This document shows, one piece after another, positions 58,101 to 64,000 of a DNA stretch of 64,000 nucleotides; position 1 is the stretch's first letter; the number at the start of each line of letters is the position of its first letter. Source of the DNA: Amycolatopsis decaplanina DSM 44594. GTDB taxonomy: Bacteria > Actinomycetota > Actinomycetes > Mycobacteriales > Pseudonocardiaceae. The position numbers were made by a program, and so were the translations under genes. Location: NCBI RefSeq assembly GCF_000342005.1, contig NZ_AOHO01000019.1:124001-188000 (forward strand), in the 5' to 3' direction. A model generated the notes under the pieces. It was not told the origin of the DNA, made no database searches, and was given only the letters and a program-made list of their open reading frames with translations.

Positions 58101-58829
58101 TCACTCCAGCAAATCCGGTTGGCGGCGCACGAGATCGGCGTACAGCGGCCGGAAGTTGAGCCGCCCCATCCCCGGCGTGCCGATGGTCGACGCGGTGTGC
58201 CGCGCGACCCCGGGCTCGATCGGCACGGGCTTCCCGGCCGCCTCCGCGAGCAACTGCACGTGACACGAGCTGTCCATGGTGGTGAACCACCAGGCCGCCT
58301 CCTGTACCGTGCCGCCGACCGTCAGCAGCCCGTGGTTGCGCAGGATCACCGCCTTGCCCGTGCCGAGCCGGACCGCGATCCGTTTGCCCTCGTCGGAATC
58401 CAGCACCACGCCGCCGAACTCGTCGAAGACCTCGTGGTCCTCGTAGAACGCGCACGCGTCCTGGGTGATCGGGTCGAGTTTGCGGCCGAGCGCCGCCCAC
58501 GCGCGCCCGTAGGTGGAATGCGCGTGCGCGACCGCGACGACGTCGGGCCGCGCCGCGTGGACGTGCGAGTGGATGACGAACCCGGCCGGGTTGATCCTCC
58601 CGTCGCCCTCGACGATTTCGCCCCGGCTGTCGACCAGCAGCAGGTCGCTGACCCGGACATGTCCGAAGTGGACACCGAACGGGTTGATCCAGAACCTCTC
58701 CGGATCGCCGGGGTCGCGGGCGGTCACGTGCCCGCCCGCGCCCTCGTCGAAACCGCGCACCGCGAACAGCCGCATGGTCGCCGCCAGGCGTTGCTTGCGG
58801 TAGAGCCGTTCCTCTTCGACGGTCCTCAT
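58101..58829 (-). CDS. Class II aldolase/adducin-family protein
   Basis: A 242-residue zinc enzyme of the fuculose-aldolase fold. Zinc ligands are the His pair in VIHSHVHAARPD, the His of VAVAHAHSTYG and the His of ILRNHGLLTVGG; the early GGHVTARDPGDPERFWINP is typical. Members cleave or form C-C bonds next to a carbonyl, or decarboxylate. Its ATG overlaps the stop of the 40-residue peptide gene (ATGA) and lacks its own clear ribosome site, so its translation depends on that gene. Confidence 0.82.
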   Translation of the reverse strand: MRTVEEERLYRKQRLAATMRLFAVRGFDEGAGGHVTARDPGDPERFWINPFGVHFGHVRVSDLLLVDSRGEIVEGDGRINPAGFVIHSHVHAARPDVVAVAHAHSTYGRAWAALGRKLDPITQDACAFYEDHEVFDEFGGVVLDSDEGKRIAVRLGTGKAVILRNHGLLTVGGTVQEAAWWFTTMDSSCHVQLLAEAAGKPVPIEPGVARHTASTIGTPGMGRLNFRPLYADLVRRQPDLLE

Positions 58830-58948
58830 CCGCAGCCGCCCGGACTGTCCCAGTCGTAGGCGGCGCCCTCGTCCAGCAGCTCGGCGGGCACGCCGTACCA
58901 CTGGTCGGTGGGCAGCTCCGTGACCGTGGCTTCCTGGTCCTCGCTCAT
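58826..58948 (-). CDS. 40-residue acidic peptide ending Gly-Gly-Cys-Gly, unknown role
   Basis: A compact gene with an AGGAG ribosome site about nine bases ahead of its ATG. Its start overlaps the preceding stop by four bases and its stop overlaps the next start by four bases. The peptide has ten Asp/Glu and no Lys, Arg or His; the N-terminal half is MSEDQEATVTELPTDQWYG and the last 11 residues are AYDWDSPGGCG, with two Trp and one Cys. It has no signal or membrane segment. It could be a ribosomal peptide precursor, a carrier for a thioester or sulfur, or a small subunit. No RiPP-modifying enzyme is seen in the window. Confidence 0.75.
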   Translation of the reverse strand: MSEDQEATVTELPTDQWYGVPAELLDEGAAYDWDSPGGCG

Positions 58949-59577
58949 GCCGCGCGCTCCTCTCGCACCGCCGGCCGCCAGACCCCGAGGAAAGCGTCCA
59001 GCCGGTCGAATCCCCAGAAGCGGTGGCGGCCCCACTTGAAGTAGGGGATGCCGAAGATGTCGTCGAGATAGGCCTGGTAGAGGCAGTCGACCCCTTCGGC
59101 GCGGATCTCCGGGTCGTCGACGGCGCCGACGGCCAGCTCCGGATCGAGCCCGGCCCGCTCGGCCGCGGCACGCACGATGTCGGGCTCGCAGATGTTGTCG
59201 CCGCGGCCCCAGCGCGCCTCGTTCAGCGCGTCGTAGAAAGGCCACTCGACACCCTCGCGGCGGGCACGCAGCCAGGCCAGGTGCGGCAGCTCCCACCACG
59301 GTTCGATGTCGATCGGCCAGGCCATCTTGCGGCCCTGCTGCTCGGCGATCCGTTTGGTGTCCATCAGCATGTACAGATGCTTCGCGCGGCTCATCTGCAC
59401 GTAATGGAACTCGCCGCCGCGCTCGTCGAGGCCGGTGCCGGTCACCGTGTCCGGGTCCCAGTACGGGTAGCACTCCAGCTGTTCGAGGGCACCGGGCACC
59501 TCGTCACGCAGTTTGTTGATCGCGAGCCAGCTGTACGGGCTGCGCAGCGAGAAGTACAGCTTGGCGGGCCGGCTCAC
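58945..59577 (-). CDS. DsbA-family protein, 2-hydroxychromene-2-carboxylate isomerase-like
   Basis: A 210-residue thioredoxin-fold protein with the inserted helical domain of the HCCA isomerase group. The N-terminal LYFSLRSPYSWLAINKL has Ser-Pro where DsbA has Cys-Pro-x-Cys, so it is not a disulfide oxidase. The C-terminal DDIFGIPYFKWGRHRFWGFDRL (as DDIFGIPYFKWG and HRFWGFDRL) holds the cis-Pro loop. Relatives use glutathione or a similar thiol to isomerise aromatic-pathway intermediates. GTG at 59577 overlaps the previous stop (GTGA). Confidence 0.8.
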   Translation of the reverse strand: MSRPAKLYFSLRSPYSWLAINKLRDEVPGALEQLECYPYWDPDTVTGTGLDERGGEFHYVQMSRAKHLYMLMDTKRIAEQQGRKMAWPIDIEPWWELPHLAWLRARREGVEWPFYDALNEARWGRGDNICEPDIVRAAAERAGLDPELAVGAVDDPEIRAEGVDCLYQAYLDDIFGIPYFKWGRHRFWGFDRLDAFLGVWRPAVREERAA

Positions 59578-60494
59578 GTCCGGTCCCCGATCAGCGCGTG
59601 CACGACGCCCTCGTCCAGCTCGGCCATCCCGCCCGCGCCCGGTCCGGCCGCGATGGCGTAGCCGTGCAGGATCTGGGCGGTGGCGACCGGGATCAGCTCC
59701 TGTCCACGTTGGACGTAACAGTCCATGCGGCCGTCGAACATGACCCCGCGCAGGATGTCGGTCACGGTGAACACGGTGTGCACCGTCTCCTCCATCCGCG
59801 CGTCCTCCAGCAGCCGGACGCGGGCGCGGGAGACGACCGGGATCCACGCGCGTTCGGACAGCATGCGGCCGACGGAGATGCCGCGGTCGGCGAGGTACCG
59901 GTCGACGACCTCCTCCAGCGTCCGGACGAAGCCGGAGTGCTGGACGCGGTCTGAGTAGTGGCAGTAGAAGTACGGCGCCCGCCACGACCACAGGAACGCG
60001 CCCGGCGGCGCGGTCAGCACCGACTCGGCGGTCTCCCCCGCCGGGATCGCGATCCGCGCAGGAGTGGACTTCAGCGCCGGAACTTCCAGATGCGCCAAGG
60101 CCTCGGGAGCGGCCGCCCTGCTGTCGGCCGCGCGCTCGCGGACCAGCGCGACGGTGACCTTGCCGCGCAGCACGGTGACCTTCGCGCCGTCGCGGACCAC
60201 CGAGAGCTGGACGTTCAGCTTGTCGCCGCGACCGGGGGTGACCTCGACCTCGACCTCGTCGTCGAGTTCCAGCACCGCGGGCAGCTGCACCGAGCAGTCC
60301 ACGATCTCCGCGCCGAGACCGTGTTCGAGGAACAGGTCGCGCGCACTCGTGCCCTGGTCGCGCAGCCACTGCAGGACACCCTGCTCGACCAGGTACATGA
60401 AGTGCTTGAAACCGATCCAGGTGCGGATGTTGGCGCCCTCGAACGCGGGGCGGCCGTGCGTGACGGTCCGGCTTGGCCGCAGGACTGCGGTCAT
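59574..60494 (-). CDS. Double-hotdog thioesterase-like protein
   Basis: A 306-residue protein with two hotdog-fold halves. The first has TWIGFKHFMYLVEQGVLQWL, the helix and strand pattern of acyl-ACP/acyl-CoA thioesterases, and LDDEVEVEVTPGRGDKLNV; the second has APYFYCHYSDRVQHSGFVR and FTVTDILRGVMFDGRMDCYV. It probably releases or edits acyl chains made by the ketosynthases. It overlaps both neighbours by four bases. Confidence 0.7.
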   Translation of the reverse strand: MTAVLRPSRTVTHGRPAFEGANIRTWIGFKHFMYLVEQGVLQWLRDQGTSARDLFLEHGLGAEIVDCSVQLPAVLELDDEVEVEVTPGRGDKLNVQLSVVRDGAKVTVLRGKVTVALVRERAADSRAAAPEALAHLEVPALKSTPARIAIPAGETAESVLTAPPGAFLWSWRAPYFYCHYSDRVQHSGFVRTLEEVVDRYLADRGISVGRMLSERAWIPVVSRARVRLLEDARMEETVHTVFTVTDILRGVMFDGRMDCYVQRGQELIPVATAQILHGYAIAAGPGAGGMAELDEGVVHALIGDRT

Positions 60495-61288
60495 CGGAGT
60501 TCACCTACCTTCGGAAGAGTCCGGACGTCTTCGACGAGGCCGGTCACCTCGGCCGCGGCGTACCGGGCGTAGCGGACGTGGAAGAAGTGGTCGCCGCGGT
60601 CGAGCGTGTGCAGCGTCGCCCCCGGCATGCCGTCGGCGAGCGCACGCGCCGACTCGGCGGGCAGCGTCGGGTCCAGGCCGCCGACCAGCACCTTCGTCGG
60701 GATCTCGACGTTGCCGAGCTGGAGGTCGGCGCTCGCGGCGTAACGGTCGAACACCGCCGCGAAGCCGAGCGGCCCGGCGCGGTTCAGCGCGATCTTGACC
60801 ATGCCCTCGACGACCTCGGGGTCCAAAGTGGCCGCTCGCCTCCCGAGCCTGGCGCGGACACCCTCCCCGACGTGCGCGGTGAACGTCTCGCGCGAACGCT
60901 CGAACATCCGCCAGGTCACCTCGTACCGGGGCAGGCGGTAGAAGGGGCAGAACAACGCCACCGACGAACCGACGCGCGGGTCGAGTGCGCACATCAGCTC
61001 CAGCGCGGCGTTGGCGCCGAACGAATGCGCCACGAGGACGTCCGGAGTGGCGCCGACCATGTCCAGACCGTCACCGAGCCACTCGCCGAAGGAGCGGTTG
61101 CGCCAGCGGAAGTCGTTGCCCGCCTTCCACGGCAGCTCCAGCGAGACGACCCGGTAACCCTGGTCGAGATGCGCGGCCAGCGGCGTCCAGCTCTTCCAGT
61201 GGCCCTCCATCCCGTGCGCGAACAGCACCAGCGGCGCACCGGGCCTGCCGGGCGAGATCGTGTGCGCCTTCACCGCCGAACCGTTCAC
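60491..61288 (-). CDS. Alpha/beta-hydrolase in the ketosynthase operon
   Basis: A 265-residue alpha/beta hydrolase. LVLFAHGMEGHWKSW forms the oxyanion strand, VAHSFGANAALE the nucleophile elbow (Ser), VGGLDPTLPAE the acid region and LDRGDHFFHVRYA the His. It could be a thioesterase or lactonase for the pathway product. GTG at 61288 overlaps the stop of the first downstream ketosynthase-like gene (GTGA). Confidence 0.8.
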   Translation of the reverse strand: MNGSAVKAHTISPGRPGAPLVLFAHGMEGHWKSWTPLAAHLDQGYRVVSLELPWKAGNDFRWRNRSFGEWLGDGLDMVGATPDVLVAHSFGANAALELMCALDPRVGSSVALFCPFYRLPRYEVTWRMFERSRETFTAHVGEGVRARLGRRAATLDPEVVEGMVKIALNRAGPLGFAAVFDRYAASADLQLGNVEIPTKVLVGGLDPTLPAESARALADGMPGATLHTLDRGDHFFHVRYARYAAAEVTGLVEDVRTLPKVGELR

Positions 61289-62127
61289 CGGTACCCCATC
61301 TCATCGCTGTGCTCGGTGACGGTGACCGACGGCCCGCCGTCCGGACGCCGCGGGCCGATACCCACGCGGCCTTCGCCTTCCGCGACGGCGAAGTGAGCGG
61401 CGAGCGCGAGCTCCACGACGCCGTGCGCGCCGTAGAAGTCGCCCCACTGTTCCTTCACGTCGAAACCGCCGGGGCCGACCGTGCGCCGGGGCGGCGGTGC
61501 GGCCTCCGACGGGTCGACGTCGACGACGACCTGTCCGGCCTTTTCGCACCAGGGCTCGAGGATCACGCACGCGCTCCCCGCGCGCAGCGGCCCGTCGTGC
61601 AGGATCGAGGCGATCTCGTCCTCCGGCTCCGCCCCCACCAGCACCACCCGCGTGGCCCGGCCGGAGCGCAGCAGCAGGCTCGCCATCCGCAGGCCGGCGT
61701 GCCCGGCCGTGCTGCCGGAGCACAGCATCAGGTTGGGGCCGCCGAAGCCGAACCACAGCGCGACCGTGCTGGCCACGACGTTCGGCGACACGTTGGGCGC
61801 GTCGAGCACGCTCACCGCCCGGCCACCTCCCGCCTCGACCGCGCGCGTGACCTTCGCGACCGTTTCGACGTTGCCAAGGTTGCTGCACGCGACCACCGCG
61901 GTGCCGGTTTCGATCGGCCCGGTCGCCCGTTGTCCCGGTTCGAAGCCGAGCGCGCGATGGACCGCGCACAACGCCAGGCGAGTCGAGGGTTCCTTGTACA
62001 GCAGCCCTTTCCGCCCCAGGACGGTGGCGGCCTTCTCCGGCGTCGCACCGTCGAACTCCGGGACCCCGGGCAGATGCAGGCTCCAGCCGGTGAGCAGCAG
62101 CCGGGTTTCCCTGCCGCGGCTGGTCAT
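61285..62127 (-). CDS. Short ketosynthase-like protein
   Basis: A 280-residue member of the thiolase fold, shorter than the roughly 410 of FabF-type enzymes. LDAPNVSPNVVASTVALWFG and NLMLCSGSTAGHAGLRMAS resemble the KS nucleophile region, with a Cys possibly out of register. The C-terminal YGAHGVVELALAAHFA resembles the last KS motif, but the usual His residues are not in place. A non-catalytic partner like a chain-length factor is plausible. It overlaps its neighbours by four bases each. Confidence 0.7.
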   Translation of the reverse strand: MTSRGRETRLLLTGWSLHLPGVPEFDGATPEKAATVLGRKGLLYKEPSTRLALCAVHRALGFEPGQRATGPIETGTAVVACSNLGNVETVAKVTRAVEAGGGRAVSVLDAPNVSPNVVASTVALWFGFGGPNLMLCSGSTAGHAGLRMASLLLRSGRATRVVLVGAEPEDEIASILHDGPLRAGSACVILEPWCEKAGQVVVDVDPSEAAPPPRRTVGPGGFDVKEQWGDFYGAHGVVELALAAHFAVAEGEGRVGIGPRRPDGGPSVTVTEHSDEMGYR

Positions 62128-63239
62128 GCCCGCTCCAGCAGCGTGACGGCGTTGACCCCGCCGAAACCGAACGCGTTGACCTGCACGAGATCCGGCCGTG
62201 CGGCGACCGCGTCGCCGATGACCAGTCGTAGTCCCGTTCCCTCATCGAGCGGATCGGTCAGGCCGGCGACAGCGGGAACCTGGCCGGAGGCGAAGATCCG
62301 CAGCGCGACATCCACGTTGACCAGTGCGGCGCTGCCGGAGGTGTGCCCCGTCGAGCCCTTGACGGCGGTGACGAGAGGGTTCCCACCGCCACCGAGGACG
62401 ACCTTGCGCAGCGCGTCGCATTCGACCGGGTCGTTGAGCGCGGTGCCGGTCGCGTGCGCCACCACTATGTCCACATCGGACGGTGCGCGGCCCGCACGCG
62501 TGTAGGCGTCGGACATCGCGCGGGCGATGCCCTCGACGTCCGGCGCCGTGGCGTGGTAGGCGTCGCACGACAGCCCGGTCGCGGCGACCCGGCCGAGCAC
62601 CGGGCCTTCCCAGTTCCCGGGCACGACGACGAGCACCGCCGCGCCCTCACCGAGGAGCACGCCGGTGCGCTCGCGGTCGAACGGGCGCACCCGCTCGGTC
62701 GGTTCCTCGGCGACCCGGCCGATCATGGCGAGCATCGACCGCGTCATCGCGTCGGCGGTGGCGACCACGACGGCTTCGTATTCGCCCAGTTCCAGGAGAT
62801 CCTGCGCGAGCGCGAGCACGTGGCCGCCGGCACTGCACGCGTTGACGACCGTGGTCACGTCCGTGACACCGGGCAGTGCCGCCGCCACGACATCGGCGAA
62901 GTCCAGCCGATCGGCGGACGTGGTCTCGCCGGTGAGCGCCAGCCGTTCGACGGCGGACAGCTCACGCAGGCCCGTGCCGACGAGGACGGCGACCCGCTGC
63001 GTCGCGGTGTCCACACCGGACTGTTCGACGGCTTCCTTCAGGCATTCGGCCAGGAGCCGTCCAGCACGGAACGGCTCACCGTCCAAGTCGGCGTGGTAGC
63101 CGTAAGCCACATTCAGCTTTCCGGGATCACCGTACCGGAGCGGCGAGACGTCACAAGCGCCGCGGAGCAGGCCCTCGAACGTCTCCGCCCCCGAACCGAG
63201 GCAGGTGCGCACAGCGCTACCCGCGATCAGGACCGCCAT
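62124..63239 (-). CDS. Beta-ketoacyl synthase with complete catalytic triad
   Basis: A 371-residue KS. The nucleophile is in VVNACSAGGHVLA, the first His in VVAHATGTALNDPVE, and the Lys/His pair in AVKGSTGHTSGSAALV; it ends FGFGGVNAVTLLERA like FabF. It is the only KS-like protein of the three that keeps all catalytic residues, so it probably does the condensation while the others act as partners. ATG at 63239 has GAGGAGGTAC upstream and lies inside the end of the previous gene (23-base overlap). Confidence 0.85.
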   Translation of the reverse strand: MAVLIAGSAVRTCLGSGAETFEGLLRGACDVSPLRYGDPGKLNVAYGYHADLDGEPFRAGRLLAECLKEAVEQSGVDTATQRVAVLVGTGLRELSAVERLALTGETTSADRLDFADVVAAALPGVTDVTTVVNACSAGGHVLALAQDLLELGEYEAVVVATADAMTRSMLAMIGRVAEEPTERVRPFDRERTGVLLGEGAAVLVVVPGNWEGPVLGRVAATGLSCDAYHATAPDVEGIARAMSDAYTRAGRAPSDVDIVVAHATGTALNDPVECDALRKVVLGGGGNPLVTAVKGSTGHTSGSAALVNVDVALRIFASGQVPAVAGLTDPLDEGTGLRLVIGDAVAARPDLVQVNAFGFGGVNAVTLLERA

Positions 63240-64000
63240 CGGCGTACCTCCTCACGATGGCGGCGCCCACGGCACCGTCCGCGCCCCGCGCGGTGAGCAG
63301 GCTCAGCCCGCCGGGCCGGGCATCGCGCTCTTCGGCGAGCAGGACACCCAGCGCCACCGCACCGGAGGCCGCGTCGCATTCGCCGAACAGCCGCTTGACC
63401 ATCACCCGTTCCGGGCTGTGGCCGAGCGCCCGGACGATGGGGCCGTACTCTCGGCGGTCGTCCTCGTCGACCTCGCCGGTGTACACAGTGGACACCTCGG
63501 ACGCGTCGGCACCCGCCTTCGTCAGCACCCGGTGCACACACCCGGCGAGCGCGGTCTCGGCCGCGTCACCGCCGCCCGGCCCGTAGGCCGTGGCCACCGC
63601 GAGGACACCGGCGCGCCGCCGCGTCCCCGCCCACTCCGGGGTGTTCTCCTTGGCCAGCACGAACATCCCGGCCGCCTCGCCGGCGGCGACGACGTCGGTC
63701 GCCCCGGTCAGATGCGCCGACCACGCGCGGTGCGGGGTGAACTCCTCCACCGCGCCCGCGACGACGACGTCGACGTGGCCGCGCTCGATGGCGTTGCCCG
63801 CGTACCGCAGTACGTTGAGGAAACCGAGTGTGCCGCCCGCGATCGTGGTGTTCACCCCGCGGAGACCGAACCGGATGGCGACCTGCCCGGCGGCGCAGTT
63901 CATCACCGTGTTCGGGAACAGCATCGGGTTGACCAGGTACGGCTTCTCCTGCACGAGGGTCTCGCGGGTGTAGTCGCTGGTGGACTTGAAGCTGCCCAGC
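63217..64000 (-). CDS. Ketosynthase-like protein, chain-length-factor type, N-terminus outside the window
   Basis: About 260 C-terminal residues are visible, and the frame is open to the window edge. NTTIAGGTLGFLNVLRYAGN is the nucleophile region with Gly where Cys should be. The first His position reads TVYTGEVDEDDR and the second FGECDAASGAVALGVLLA, so the catalytic set is absent. This pattern fits a KS-beta/chain-length factor paired with the active KS encoded next. The operon continues to the right. Confidence 0.75.
   Translation of the reverse strand, partial: LGSFKSTSDYTRETLVQEKPYLVNPMLFPNTVMNCAAGQVAIRFGLRGVNTTIAGGTLGFLNVLRYAGNAIERGHVDVVVAGAVEEFTPHRAWSAHLTGATDVVAAGEAAGMFVLAKENTPEWAGTRRRAGVLAVATAYGPGGGDAAETALAGCVHRVLTKAGADASEVSTVYTGEVDEDDRREYGPIVRALGHSPERVMVKRLFGECDAASGAVALGVLLAEERDARPGGLSLLTARGADGAVGAAIVRRYADGGPDRG

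Noticed and set aside
58826..58828. TGA after Gly-Cys-Gly as a selenocysteine codon in the 40-residue peptide
   Set aside because: The frame past TGA runs into the aldolase gene in another frame and no selenocysteine-insertion hairpin is evident; the TGA is also the overlap with the aldolase ATG.
58826..58948. A firm RiPP-precursor call for the acidic peptide
   Set aside because: No YcaO, radical SAM, lanthionine synthetase, ATP-grasp or leader peptidase gene is seen in the window, so precursor status remains only one option.

Overview
The window is high-GC (about 70%) actinomycete DNA, most like Amycolatopsis or a related Pseudonocardiales genus. The evidence is the gene order argS-lysA-hom-thrC-thrB-rho-rpmE-prfA-prmC-sua5-wecA-atpIBEFHAGDC-DUF2550-(ATP:cobalamin adenosyltransferase)-murA, which is the order known from Mycobacterium tuberculosis, together with GTG starts, four-base ATGA/GTGA overlaps, a MurA with Asp instead of Cys at position 117, and an Arg/Gly-rich Rho. 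The genus is inferred, not proven.

Layout. 1-10266 is accessory: the end of an isochorismatase-family hydrolase; a four-gene ectoine-type ABC importer (ehuBCDA order on the minus strand) with a palindromic operator; ethylmalonyl-CoA mutase; three tandem PH-like membrane proteins, one broken by an amber codon; a LysE exporter; a sortase-type surface protein; and a trypsin-like protease. 10267-44713 is the housekeeping block, nearly all on the minus strand: cell wall (murA, wecA), ATP synthase, translation (prfA, prmC, rpmE, sua5, argS), termination (rho) and aspartate-family amino acids (thrB, thrC, hom, lysA). Cargo has been inserted into it: a divergent EPSP synthase, an M6 metalloprotease, a MerR/HD/hydrolase/membrane-protein group, a 200-bp MITE-like element inside a decayed gene, a lower-GC patch, and a secreted NlpC-like protein plus a P-loop kinase. 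44869-48259 holds DUF3105 and DUF305 proteins, a zinc-type CDF exporter with a probable metal-responsive operator, two gene remnants, and tRNA-Arg(CCG) with a terminator.

48330-64000 is the most unusual part. After one pseudogene comes a minus-strand biosynthetic cluster that runs off the right edge. In transcription order it has three ketosynthase-like proteins (only the middle one keeps the full Cys-His-His set), an alpha/beta hydrolase, a double-hotdog thioesterase-like protein, a DsbA/HCCA-isomerase-like protein, a 40-residue acidic peptide ending in Gly-Gly-Cys-Gly, a class II aldolase, a single-chain acyl-AMP ligase/cytochrome P450 fusion, an aryl-acid AMP ligase of the EntE/DhbE type, a membrane acyltransferase, a double-length CaiB/BaiF CoA-transferase and a SufS-like PLP enzyme. 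Overlapping stop/start codons bind most of these into one transcript. A reasonable inference is a discrete-enzyme polyketide or fatty-acyl pathway joined to activated aryl or acyl acids; the product cannot be named from sequence.

Across the window, intergenic hairpins recur in three or four sequence families, nearly always just 3' of genes. They look like repeated terminator-type elements that also sit at gene break-points.
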